Both the position numbers and the translations under genes were made by a program. A model generated the notes under the pieces. That model ran no database searches, had not been told where the DNA came from, and saw nothing but the letters and a program-made list of their open reading frames with translations. A DNA stretch of 64,000 bases from Bordetella bronchialis (lineage in GTDB: Bacteria; Pseudomonadota; Gammaproteobacteria; Burkholderiales; Burkholderiaceae_B), in NCBI RefSeq assembly GCF_001676705.1, contig NZ_CP016170.1, forward strand, positions 3,100,001-3,164,000, read 5' to 3'. Of the stretch, positions 52,387 to 60,565 are shown in pieces. Within the stretch, counting starts at the first letter, position 1. Every line of letters starts with the position of its first letter.

Positions 52387-53522
52387 CGCGCGTCCTCCTT
52401 TCCATCCGCCCAGTCGGCGATCATGCGGCGGTAGATCAGCGTCGCCTGGTGTATGCGGGTGACGCTGCACCACTCGTCGGTCTGGTGCGCCTGCCGCGGC
52501 TCGCCGGGGCCCAGGATGAGCGTGGGCGCGTCGCCCAGGGCCGGCACCAACACGGACGCATCGCTGAAATAGGTGGCCGTGCGCAGCTCGAAGGGCTCGC
52601 CGGTCACGCTCGCGGCGATGGCGGCCGTCCGCGCTACCCATGGGGTCTCCGGCGCGGTCCAGACGCCCGGCAGATCGATGGCGGTTTCGATTTCCATGTC
52701 CTCCTGCATTTCGGCGGCGACCTGCCTGCGCAGGTCCGCGTGGTCCATGCCGGGTATCGTGCGCAGGTCGATCTCGATCACCGCCCGGTCCGGCACGGAG
52801 TTGATGTTCAGCCCGCCATGGAAGGTGCCCACGTTCAGCGTCGGCGCGCCCAGCGTCCGGTGCGGCGCCACGCCGAAATGGAAGCAGGACAGGCGGTGCG
52901 TGGCGCGCGCCGCCTTGTACACCGCGTTGTCGCCCGCGTCGGGCATGGAGCCGTGGGCCGTGATGCCGCGGGCGATGCCGCGCAGCCATAAGGCCCCCTT
53001 GTGGCCGACATAAGGCATATTGGCCGTGGGTTCGGCGACCACCAGCGCGCCGGCCCGGCCTTGCAGATCCTGCGCCACGATGGCCGAGGCGCCGTCGCAG
53101 CCGGTTTCCTCGCCGGCGGTGATGATCAGGGTCAGCTGCATGCCGTCGCCCGCGCGATCCGCTTCCTGGATCGCGGCCGCCACAAAGGCCGCGACACCGC
53201 CTTTCATGTCGCTGGCGCCGCGCCCGTACAGCCTGTCGTCGACGATGGCGCCGCCGAACGGCGCCTGGCTCCATTCCTTGGTGCCCAGCGGCACCACGTC
53301 GATATGCCCGGTAAACACCAGCGGGCCGGCGGAGCCGGCGCTGCCCTTGCTGGCGATCAGGCTGGCGCGCCCGTCGCCCAAGGGCACCATCCGCGTATCG
53401 AAGCCGGCCGCGCGCAGCAGACCGGCCAGGTAGCGCGCGCATTCGGCCTCGTTGCCCGGCGGGTTCACCGTATCGAAGGCGACGAGGCGGCGCGTCAGCG
53501 CGATGGGATCGGGATGTGACAT
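52383..53522 (-). CDS. M20 family hydrolase (ArgE/DapE-like deacylase)
   Basis: 379 residues. VFTGHIDVVPLGTKEWSQAPFG (His, Asp), GRGASDMKGGVAAFVAAAI (bridging Asp), AGEETGCDGAS (Glu-Glu), VAEPTANMPYVGHKGALWLRG, and LGPGEPRQAHQTDEWCSV with the last His give a complete di-zinc site. The family hydrolyses N-acyl amino acids. In this operon it would release a free acid or amine from an amide before or after Rieske oxygenation. The next gene starts within its stop codon. Confidence 0.92.
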   Translation of the reverse strand: MSHPDPIALTRRLVAFDTVNPPGNEAECARYLAGLLRAAGFDTRMVPLGDGRASLIASKGSAGSAGPLVFTGHIDVVPLGTKEWSQAPFGGAIVDDRLYGRGASDMKGGVAAFVAAAIQEADRAGDGMQLTLIITAGEETGCDGASAIVAQDLQGRAGALVVAEPTANMPYVGHKGALWLRGIARGITAHGSMPDAGDNAVYKAARATHRLSCFHFGVAPHRTLGAPTLNVGTFHGGLNINSVPDRAVIEIDLRTIPGMDHADLRRQVAAEMQEDMEIETAIDLPGVWTAPETPWVARTAAIAASVTGEPFELRTATYFSDASVLVPALGDAPTLILGPGEPRQAHQTDEWCSVTRIHQATLIYRRMIADWADGKEDAR

Positions 53523-53530
53523 GGCGGCGC

Positions 53531-54487
53531 TCACAAATCCAGGACCAGGCGGGCCGAATTGGCGCGGGAGACGCACACCATCATCGTGCGGTTGGCCGCG
53601 CGTTCTTCCGGCGTGAGCAGGATATCCCGGTGCTGGGGCTCGCCGGCCAGCACCGCGGTCTCGCAGGTACCGCAGACGCCTTCCTCGCAGGCGCATGGCA
53701 CGTCCACGCCGTGTTCCCGCAGGACCTGCAGGATGGTGCGGCCGGCCGGTACCTGCACGACGGTGCCGGAACGGGCCAGTTCGACTTCGATGGGCTGATT
53801 GGGCGGCCAGGCGGTGTCCGGCGCGGCGAACCATTCGAAATGCACATGGCCCGGGGCCCAGTGCGCCGTCGCCGCTTCGACCGACTTCATCAAGCCCTGC
53901 GGGCCGCAGCAATAGACATGGGTGCCCTCCCGCGGCTCGGCCAGCAGCGTGGCGACGTCCAGCGTCGGCACCTCGCTGAAATGCGCGATGACCTGGCCAC
54001 CCGGCAACGCACGCAGTTCGTCGTGGAAGGCCGCATGATCGGCCGACCTGGCGCAGTAGTGCAAGGTCCATGGCGCCCCGCGCGCGGACAGTTCGCGTGC
54101 CATCGCATGGATGGGGGTGATCCCGATGCCGCCGGCGATGAACAGGCTGTGCCGCGCCTGCGCGGCCAAGGGGAAGTGGTTGCGGGGGCCGACGATGCCC
54201 AGCGCGGTGCCGGCCTCGGCCTTGTCGTGCAGGCTGGCCGACCCGCCCCGCCCCGCCGCTTCGCGCTTGACCGCGATACGGTAGGCGCCGCGGTCCGCCG
54301 GATCGCCGTACAGCGAGTACTGGCGCGTCATGCCGTTCGGCACCAGCACGTCGATATGCGAACCCGCGCTGAAGGGCGGCAAAGGCCGCCCGTCCGCGGG
54401 GGCCAGTTCGTAGCTGTTGATATCGACGGCCACCCGGCGGACCTCGCGGATCCGCACCAGGCGGGACTCTTCGGCGGGCTCGTTCAC
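53531..54487 (-). CDS. ferredoxin/flavin reductase of a Rieske oxygenase (VanB-like)
   Basis: 318-residue class IA-type reductase. FMN site RQYSLYGDP near 55, NAD site FIAGGIGITPIHAMARELS near 115 and CGPQGLMKSV, and a C-terminal plant-type 2Fe-2S domain CACEEGVCGTCETAVL with a distal Cys in MMVCVSRA. This is the electron-transfer partner of one-reductase Rieske systems such as vanillate demethylase VanAB; the oxygenase is two genes upstream (55525-56721). Confidence 0.94.
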   Translation of the reverse strand: MNEPAEESRLVRIREVRRVAVDINSYELAPADGRPLPPFSAGSHIDVLVPNGMTRQYSLYGDPADRGAYRIAVKREAAGRGGSASLHDKAEAGTALGIVGPRNHFPLAAQARHSLFIAGGIGITPIHAMARELSARGAPWTLHYCARSADHAAFHDELRALPGGQVIAHFSEVPTLDVATLLAEPREGTHVYCCGPQGLMKSVEAATAHWAPGHVHFEWFAAPDTAWPPNQPIEVELARSGTVVQVPAGRTILQVLREHGVDVPCACEEGVCGTCETAVLAGEPQHRDILLTPEERAANRTMMVCVSRANSARLVLDL

Positions 54488-54518
54488 GCTTTGCTCTCGA
54501 TGTGCGATGTCGGCCAGT

Positions 54519-55523
54519 TCAATAGGCCCGGTCCAGGTCGACGCGGTTGGTCAGGGGTTTGCCTTCGAAGTGGCTGCGGATGTTGTTGAAGAACAGATCC
54601 AGCGTGCGCGGGACATAGTTCTCGATATCGTCGGACAGCACGTGGGGCGTGATCAGCAGATTGGGGGTTTCCCAATACGGCCAATCCTTGGGCGGCGGTT
54701 CGGGATAGGTCACGTCGATGACCGCGCCGCTCAGCTGCCCGCCGCGCAGGGCCTCGTCCAGGGCGGCGGGATCCACCAGTCCGCCGCGCGACATATTGAC
54801 GAAGCCCGCCCCCTTGCGCATCAGGCCGAACTCTTTGCTGCCGAACATGAAGTGCGTTTCCGGCGTCAGCGCGGTATTGGCCAGGACGAAGTCCGCCCGC
54901 GGCAGCAGCGCGTGCAGCGCGTCCGGCCCATGCATCTCGTCGACGTGCGGCTGCGGCTGGGCGCTGCGGCGGATACCCAGCACCGTCATGCCGAATTCCT
55001 TGGCGTACTTCGCGGCGCCCGCGCCGATCGCGCCCACGCCGACGATCAACAGGGTCCTGCCTTCCAGCGTGGAGGTAAAGATCCGGTTCCATTCGCGATT
55101 GCGCTGGCTCCAGTTCAGCTCCGGCAGGCGCGCATTCAGCATCAGCAGCGCCATCAAGGCCGACTGCGACGCCTTCGGTACATGGGCGCCGCTATTGGTC
55201 AGCACCGTCACGCCCGGGGGTACCCAATCCAGCGGCAGCAGATAATCCACGCCCGCGCCCAGGATCTGCAACAGCTTCAGGTTCGGCGCATCCTGGGCCA
55301 GCGACTGGTGCGGGAAACGATAGGTGATCATCGCATCGGCGGTGCGCGCTTCCCGGGCATAGATGTCGCCATCCTTGCCCCAGGTGGTGCGGATGCGCCC
55401 GGCCACGTCGGGATGGCGCGCCAGCGCCTTTTCGTATTGGTCGGGCCGCACGATGAAAACCGGCATCAGGCTGCTGGCGTTCTCGATATGGATATGCAGG
55501 GCTTTGTTCTTGTCGAAGGACAT
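54519..55523 (-). CDS. D-2-hydroxyacid dehydrogenase
   Basis: 334 residues. LLIVGVGAIGAGAAKYAKEFGMTVLGIRRSAQ is the nucleotide-binding motif (GxGxxG near residues 160-170, Arg-Arg after beta-2 suggests NADP), catalytic Arg in VNMSRGGLVD, Glu in YPEPPPKDWPYWETPN and His in LITPHVLSDDIENY. It lies 1 nt downstream of the Rieske gene, so translation is coupled. It could oxidise a 2-hydroxy acid to the 2-oxo acid substrate of the ThDP enzyme in the same operon. Confidence 0.92.
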   Translation of the reverse strand: MSFDKNKALHIHIENASSLMPVFIVRPDQYEKALARHPDVAGRIRTTWGKDGDIYAREARTADAMITYRFPHQSLAQDAPNLKLLQILGAGVDYLLPLDWVPPGVTVLTNSGAHVPKASQSALMALLMLNARLPELNWSQRNREWNRIFTSTLEGRTLLIVGVGAIGAGAAKYAKEFGMTVLGIRRSAQPQPHVDEMHGPDALHALLPRADFVLANTALTPETHFMFGSKEFGLMRKGAGFVNMSRGGLVDPAALDEALRGGQLSGAVIDVTYPEPPPKDWPYWETPNLLITPHVLSDDIENYVPRTLDLFFNNIRSHFEGKPLTNRVDLDRAY

Positions 55524-55524
55524 C

Positions 55525-56721
55525 TCAGGCTACCTCTTGCAATTGGCCTTCGCGCGCGCGGCGCTGGTTTTCCCCGTCGGGGCCGATCACGCTATCCAGC
55601 ACGCGATTGGCGATGCGGTGCACTACGTATTCTTCCAGCGAAAAGCGCCCGGGCCGGTAGGCGCCGCTGCGCATCGCGCGCTGTACGTTGGGGTTGATGG
55701 TGATGTCTTCGCGGACGACCTGGGAATATTTTTCGTAGTAGTCCGGACCGACGATGTCGCTGAAATTCGGCATCTCGACAGTGCTGCGCGGGAAGGTCCA
55801 GTTCTCGTAGAGACGCAGCTTCTCCGGCCCTTCCGGCAGGTACTGGCGGAACTTCATATACGAGGACGTCAGGATGATCTGCAGGCTGGGCTGGATCCAG
55901 ATGTGGTACAGGGCGGAGGCCTTGTCCCCGTCCAGGCCCGGCGCCTGCGGCAGCCCGGAATAGGCAACGATGCTGCGCTTGCTGGACATGGCCTCCCAGG
56001 GGCCATGGGTACGCTCGAAGACCCAGTTCTGCGGATTCGCCGGGTCGTAGTGGTCGCGGTGGATGGTCGGCACGTGGTAGTTCTCGAAGGCGTTTTCCAG
56101 CCACACCTTCCAGTTGCAATCCACCTCGTAGACGTCCTTGTTGGTCCACACCATGCTTTCCAGGTCATAGCCCTGGAGGAAGTCCGGCAGATCGCCCAGC
56201 CACTGGCGCAGGGGCGGCGCCTGGTCGTTGAAGGTGATGAAAATGAAGCCGCCCCAGAGCTCGCTGCGCACCTGGTTCAGCGTGTGGTCTTCCTTGCGAA
56301 AGCCCTCCACGCCGGCCATCGGCGGCGGATTGCCGGGGGTGGACATGAGCTTGCCGCTCAGGTTGTACGTCCAGCTGTGATACGGACAGACGAAAGCGCG
56401 GCAATGGCCGGCCTTCTCGGTGATGATGGCCCCGCGGTGGCGGCAAAGGGCGGACTGCACGCGCACCTTGTTGCCGTCGTCGCGCACCACGATCAGGGGC
56501 TGGCCGATGACCTCGATGGAGAAATAGTCGCCCACCTTGGGCACCTGCTCCGCCCGCCCGACACACAGCCAGTCCTTGCGGAACATCGTGTCCAGCTCTT
56601 TGCGGTACCACTCCGGCGACGTATAGCACCAGCCGGGCAGCGGCGATGCCTGGTGCAGGGGCAAGCGCGATGCAGCGTAGTGTTCGGGGGAAAAAATCGA
56701 GTCAGGGATCGAGTCGGGCAT
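55525..56721 (-). CDS. Rieske non-heme iron oxygenase, alpha subunit
   Basis: 398-residue terminal oxygenase. Rieske 2Fe-2S motif CRHRG (near 93-97) and CPYHSWTY (near 112-119); mononuclear iron motif ENAFENYHVPTIHRDHYDP with the bridging acidic residue and two His. The pattern is nearer to the aromatic-ring hydroxylating/N-demethylating one-component-type alpha subunits than to VanA; the substrate is not predictable. First gene of an eight-gene operon reading to 47224. Two copies of the GntR-type palindrome lie 25-75 nt upstream of its start. Confidence 0.95.
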   Translation of the reverse strand: MPDSIPDSIFSPEHYAASRLPLHQASPLPGWCYTSPEWYRKELDTMFRKDWLCVGRAEQVPKVGDYFSIEVIGQPLIVVRDDGNKVRVQSALCRHRGAIITEKAGHCRAFVCPYHSWTYNLSGKLMSTPGNPPPMAGVEGFRKEDHTLNQVRSELWGGFIFITFNDQAPPLRQWLGDLPDFLQGYDLESMVWTNKDVYEVDCNWKVWLENAFENYHVPTIHRDHYDPANPQNWVFERTHGPWEAMSSKRSIVAYSGLPQAPGLDGDKASALYHIWIQPSLQIILTSSYMKFRQYLPEGPEKLRLYENWTFPRSTVEMPNFSDIVGPDYYEKYSQVVREDITINPNVQRAMRSGAYRPGRFSLEEYVVHRIANRVLDSVIGPDGENQRRAREGQLQEVA

Positions 56722-56744
56722 CGCGCTCCACCTTGTGGTCTGTG

Positions 56745-56759
56745 CAACTAGTTAACCAG
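56745..56759. promoter_or_regulatory. GntR-type operator, proximal, before the Rieske operon
   Basis: CAACTAGTTAACCAG is the reverse complement of CTGGTTAACTAGTTG and shares 14 consecutive bases with the site at 46415 in front of gntR. Its AACTAGTT core is 25 nt upstream of the Rieske start codon. Confidence 0.7.
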
Positions 56760-56785
56760 ATGGTAGGAGCCGGCTTGGTGTGCGT

Positions 56786-56796
56786 CAACTAGTTTG
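56786..56796. promoter_or_regulatory. GntR-type operator, distal, before the Rieske operon
   Basis: CAACTAGTTTG repeats the AACTAGTT core 41 bp upstream of the proximal copy, about four helical turns, which suits cooperative binding on one face of the DNA. Confidence 0.55.
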
Positions 56797-57078
56797 TCAG
56801 TTTTCCCTGCGCGATGCGGGTAAGTCCCGATGACGCCGCCGGGATGCACGGCGCGACGGAAAACCCGACGACGCGGCACGGGTGTTGACGCGCCGCGCGA
56901 CTGTCGCGCACAATGCCGCCGTTGCGCTGTCGTGCTGCATGCTGCTTACATTCAGCGCCCGCAACAGGTATTACCCGCCTTTCCCGTTGTGCCAGATGCA
57001 TAGTCCTTTGCCAGCATCGCGCACGACCCCCAGCAGTCGTGTCCACCGGCAATAACGCCTCCTTTGGGAGAATGCATC

Positions 57079-58086
57079 ATGGCTTCTATCGCCATTCGCG
57101 CCGCCGTGTCCGCGGCTGACGCTTTCCAGGCAGACGACCTGCCGCTCTCGGTCCAGACCTGCCAACAGCTGGTCGCCGCCGCGCTCGCCGGCCCTGCCGT
57201 CTCCAGCTTCGAAGAGATGACGAAGCTTGGCATCCCGATCGTCATCGACCGCGCCCAGGCCGACGCCCCACACACCGCCCTGTCCACCTGGGCTTTCCAC
57301 GTGCGCGACGATGCGGTCGCCGCACGCGCCGACACGGCGCTGCGCCGCGCCTACCAGCGCGCGGGCAGACCCGTCCCCGACGCGGTCACCTTCCAGTTCC
57401 AGAAGCTGAAGGTAGCCACCACCATTACGCAGCACATCCGCCGGCACGGCCTGTTCGTGTACACGCAAAAGCTGTTGTTCGCCCCGGAGTTCGAAGCGGT
57501 CGGGATGGCTGTCCTCAAGGAAATGCGGCTACCGGAGCTGCCCCCGGTTTCGGCCAGCGCCGCGGTCGCCGTCGGCCGCCTGCCTGCCCTGCCCTCGGCC
57601 AAGCTGAAGCAACACCTGGACTTCCTGGCCGGCCAGCGCATGCGGGCGGGCGGCGTATCGTTCGCGCAGTGGGTGGCGGAATACGCGCCGATCCTGGTCG
57701 AGTTCCCCGCGCCCGATCTCGAACCGGGCCGCGTGGCGCGCACGGACCGCTATACCGAGCATCCCAAGTATCCCGGCGCCGAACTGGGACTGGGGTTCTT
57801 CCTGGCGACCACGCACGATCAGATCGGCGAACGTATCCAGATCGTGACGCCTTTGCTGTCCCATAAACCGCGCGGAGGCCCCGCGGCGCAGCCATGGACG
57901 GCGTTTTTCGTAAGCCAGCAGGTCCATCGAGGCATCATGGAGGCCAGCGCGCGCAAGCGTCTGCGGGCCGTGCTGGCGGATATCGGCGGCCAAAGTGCCC
58001 GGCTGAAAGTCTGCCCCCGCTGCGCGGAAATCCATTCGGACGACCGCGCGGATCTGAAGCGGCGGTGCGCCTGCAAGGGCGACTAG
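57079..58086 (+). CDS. protein of unknown function with C-terminal cysteine cluster
   Basis: 335 residues, no signal peptide or membrane helix. I do not recognise the family. A mostly Ala-rich helical N-terminal half contains LKVATTITQHIRRHGLFVYTQKLLF; the C-terminal half contains FFLATTHDQIGERIQIVTPLLSHKP, then KVCPRCAEIHSDDRADLKRRCACKGD, where Cys/His residues could form a zinc ribbon. The ATG at 57079 was chosen over a TTG at 57064. Its stop codon TAG is made by the inserted element at 58084; before insertion the stop would have been TAA, so the protein is full-length. Confidence 0.8.
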   Translation: MASIAIRAAVSAADAFQADDLPLSVQTCQQLVAAALAGPAVSSFEEMTKLGIPIVIDRAQADAPHTALSTWAFHVRDDAVAARADTALRRAYQRAGRPVPDAVTFQFQKLKVATTITQHIRRHGLFVYTQKLLFAPEFEAVGMAVLKEMRLPELPPVSASAAVAVGRLPALPSAKLKQHLDFLAGQRMRAGGVSFAQWVAEYAPILVEFPAPDLEPGRVARTDRYTEHPKYPGAELGLGFFLATTHDQIGERIQIVTPLLSHKPRGGPAAQPWTAFFVSQQVHRGIMEASARKRLRAVLADIGGQSARLKVCPRCAEIHSDDRADLKRRCACKGD

Positions 58087-58259
58087 GGCCTGTTAACGCT
58101 AGAAGGAGCCTCGCATGAGTACGCAAACCGGTGGATGGCAAGGCACGAAGCGCGGTCGTGGTGGTGCCACGGCGAGCATTCGTAACGCGGCCAGGCGCCG
58201 GTTTGCGTACTCACCCTACCGGCCAGTGCGAGGCTCCTTCTAGCGGTTAACAGGCCCTA
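58084..58259. mobile_element. MITE-like insertion with terminal inverted repeats, possibly IS5-family derived
   Basis: The 176-bp unit is bounded by inverted repeats beginning TAGGGCCTGTTAAC on the left and ending GTTAACAGGCCCTA on the right. Homology continues inward through CTAGAAGGAGCCTCGCA and TGAGTACGCAAACCGG, with a 13-base extra segment on the right arm. If TA is the target duplication, the ends are GGGCCTGTTAAC, a form seen in IS5-family elements. It has no transposase. It sits between the stop codons of two convergent genes. Confidence 0.75.
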
Positions 58260-58264
58260 AGGTT

Positions 58265-59314
58265 TCACTCCACCTTGAGATTGTGGTCCTTGACCAGCTG
58301 GGCGAACCGCTTCGTCTCCGCGTCGATGCGCTGGGCGAACTGCGCGGGCGTGGCCGTCATCGGCTCGGCGCCGGCGGCGTCCAGCTTCTGCCGGAATTCC
58401 GGCGATGCCGTGATCCTGGCCACCTGGCTGCTGAGTTTCTCCAGCACGGCCGGCGGCGTGCCGGCCGGCGCGAACACACCGAACCAGGTGCCGATGTCGA
58501 AGCCCGGCAGGCCGGCTTCCGCCAGCGTCGGCACATCGGGCAAGGCCTTGCTGCGTTGCGCCGTGGTGACCGCCAATGCGCGCAGCTTGCCGGCCTTGAT
58601 CTGCGGCAGCACCGTGGTCATGGTGTCGAAGGACATCGCGACCTGCCCGCCGAGCAGGTCCGTGGTCAGCGGGCCGCTGCCCTTGTAGGGGACGTGCAGC
58701 AGCGTCGCGCCGGTGGCGGCCTGGAATTGCGTGCCGATCAGGTGCTGCGCCGTCCCATAGCCATTGGACCCGTAGGTCAATCCGTTGGGGGATTTCTTCG
58801 CCAGGGCGACCAGTTCCGCCACACTGTTGGCCGGCGTATGGGCGGGATTGATGGTCAGCACATTCGGCACCATGGCGATGGGCGCGATGGGCGCCAGGTC
58901 CTTCTGGAAGTCGTAGCCCAGGGATTTGTAGACGCTGGTGGCGATGGTGTGGTGCACGGCGCCCATCAGCAGCGTATAGCCGTCGGGCTTGGCCTTGGCG
59001 ACGTAATCCGCGCCTATGGTGGCGCCGGCGCCGGGACGGTTCTCGACGATAACGGGCTGTCCCAGGCTGCGCGACAGCTGGTCGCCCAGGGCGCGCGCCA
59101 GTACGTCGGTGGTGCCGCCGGTGGGGAACGGCACGACCAGGGTCAGGGCATGGCTGGGCCAGTCATCGGCCGCGACGGCTGGCGCGCTGGCCATGGCGGC
59201 CAATCCCGCGCCCAGCACGGCCGCGCCCAGGGCCCGGCCCGTGAACCGGCGGATGCCGGGACCGGTCTTGCGACCGGCGCGCCGGCCCCGCGCAAAAAAA
59301 GAAATCACGCGCAT
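58265..59314 (-). CDS. Bug family substrate-binding protein
   Basis: 349 residues. A long N-terminus with twin arginine-like basic residues (RRAGRKTGPGIRRFTGRALGAAVLGAGLAAMASAPAVAA) precedes the mature part DDWPSHALTLVVPFPTGGTTDVLARALG, whose ligand loop is PTGGTTD. VENRPGAGATIGADYVAKAKPDGYTLLM and VPYKGSGPLTTDLLGGQVAMSFD follow. GAGGAG lies upstream of ATG 59314. It is 83 nt downstream of the tartrate-dehydrogenase-like gene and likely co-transcribed, so its ligand may be tartrate or a related hydroxy acid. Confidence 0.93.
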   Translation of the reverse strand: MRVISFFARGRRAGRKTGPGIRRFTGRALGAAVLGAGLAAMASAPAVAADDWPSHALTLVVPFPTGGTTDVLARALGDQLSRSLGQPVIVENRPGAGATIGADYVAKAKPDGYTLLMGAVHHTIATSVYKSLGYDFQKDLAPIAPIAMVPNVLTINPAHTPANSVAELVALAKKSPNGLTYGSNGYGTAQHLIGTQFQAATGATLLHVPYKGSGPLTTDLLGGQVAMSFDTMTTVLPQIKAGKLRALAVTTAQRSKALPDVPTLAEAGLPGFDIGTWFGVFAPAGTPPAVLEKLSSQVARITASPEFRQKLDAAGAEPMTATPAQFAQRIDAETKRFAQLVKDHNLKVE

Positions 59315-59397
59315 TGCTGTCTCCTCGTTGTCGTTATGGACGGCCGGTTCCGGCCCGGCTCGCCGTATCCGTGGCGGCATCGCCGCCCGTGCCTTGC

Positions 59398-60486
59398 TCA
59401 ACCCGTCCGCGTGCCGCCGCTGGCGGACAGCCGCGCGCACACCGCGCGCGTCACGTCCTCCGTGCCGGCCTGGCCCCCCAGGTCGCGCGTATGCAGCGTG
59501 GCATCGGCCGTCACGGCCTCGATGGCCGCCATGAGGCGGCGGGCCGCATCGGCCTCTCCCAGGTGCTCCAGCAGCATGACCACCGACCAGAAGGTGCCGA
59601 TGGGATTGGCCCAGCCCTTGCCCATGATGTCGAAGGCCGAGCCGTGTATGGGTTCGAACATCGAGGGGTAGCGGCGCTCCGGATCGATATTGCCGGTGGG
59701 CGCGATGCCCAGGCTGCCGGCCAGCGCCGCCGCCAGATCGCTCAGGATGTCGGCGTGCAGGTTGGTGGCGACGATGGTGTCCAGCGTGCGCGGCCGGTTG
59801 ACCATGCGGGCCGTCGCGGCGTCGACCAATTCCTTGTCCCAGCGGACATCGGGAAACTCTTGCGCGATGCGCGCGGCGACCTCGTCCCACATCACCATGG
59901 CATGCCGCTGGGCGTTGGATTTGGTGATCACCGTCAGTTGCTTGCGCGGCCGCGACTGCGCCAGGCGGAAGGCGAAACGCAGGATACGCTCCACGCCGAC
60001 GCGCGTCATGATGGAGACGTCCGTGGCCGCCTCGATGGGATGGCCCTGGTGCACCCGGCCACCCACGCCGGAATATTCGCCCTCGGAGTTCTCGCGCACG
60101 ATGACCCAGTCCAGGTCTTCCGGCGCGCAGCGCTTCAAGGGCCCGTCGATGCCCGGCAGGATGCGGGTGGGCCGCACGTTGGCGTACTGGTCCAGGCCCT
60201 GGCAGATTTTCAGGCGCAGGCCCCACAGCGTGATGTGGTCGGGAATATCCGGGTCGCCGGCCGAACCGAACAGGATGGCGTCCTTGTCGCGCAAGGCATC
60301 CAGGCCGTCCTCGGGCATCATCACGCCATGCCGGCGGTAGTAGTCGCCGCCCCAGTCGAAGTCCTCGAACTCGAACCGCAGGCCCCCCTGCATCGCGGCC
60401 ACGGCCTCCATGACGGTGCGGCCCGCGGGGACGACTTCCTTGCCGATGCCGTCACCGGGGATGGTGGCGATCTTGTACGTCTTCAT
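59398..60486 (-). CDS. ttuC: tartrate dehydrogenase/decarboxylase-like (isocitrate/isopropylmalate dehydrogenase family)
   Basis: 362-residue decarboxylating oxidoreductase. MKTYKIATIPGDGIGKEVVPAGRTVMEAV is the family start; the substrate region VRPTRILPGIDGPL, VIVRENSEGEYSGVGG, the metal-binding ATNLHADILSDLAAALAGSLGIAPTGNI and the adenine-binding FEPIHGSAFDIMGKGWANPIGTF are all intact. The NAD-type lining and the DDWGG-like DFDWGGDYYRRHG are those of TtuC/YeaU, which act on tartrate or D-malate. ATG 60486 has AGGAG upstream; an ATG at 60534 is in frame. Divergent from a LysR gene, first of a two-gene operon with Bug. Confidence 0.92.
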   Translation of the reverse strand: MKTYKIATIPGDGIGKEVVPAGRTVMEAVAAMQGGLRFEFEDFDWGGDYYRRHGVMMPEDGLDALRDKDAILFGSAGDPDIPDHITLWGLRLKICQGLDQYANVRPTRILPGIDGPLKRCAPEDLDWVIVRENSEGEYSGVGGRVHQGHPIEAATDVSIMTRVGVERILRFAFRLAQSRPRKQLTVITKSNAQRHAMVMWDEVAARIAQEFPDVRWDKELVDAATARMVNRPRTLDTIVATNLHADILSDLAAALAGSLGIAPTGNIDPERRYPSMFEPIHGSAFDIMGKGWANPIGTFWSVVMLLEHLGEADAARRLMAAIEAVTADATLHTRDLGGQAGTEDVTRAVCARLSASGGTRTG

Positions 60487-60565
60487 TTCATTGAGCTCCT
60501 GCGCTGCGACCGCCTTATTGTGGGCCGTGGACATCGTTGAAAAACGTGGCTAAAGTTGAACCGTC

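Larger units (their letters stand above)
56722..57078. promoter_or_regulatory. divergent control region of the Rieske operon and the unknown gene at 57079
   Basis: 357 bases. The part near the Rieske gene holds the two operators listed separately. Toward the plus-strand gene, TTGACG (56885-56890) and CACAAT (56909-56914), 18 nt apart, are a plausible sigma-70 promoter with a leader of about 160 nt. I see no gene in it. Confidence 0.5.

Noticed and set aside
58115..58243. 42-codon frame inside the 176-bp insertion, with a good ribosome site
   Set aside because: It spans from one inverted repeat to the other and its composition follows the repeat; no family match. More likely a relic of a transposase start than a gene.
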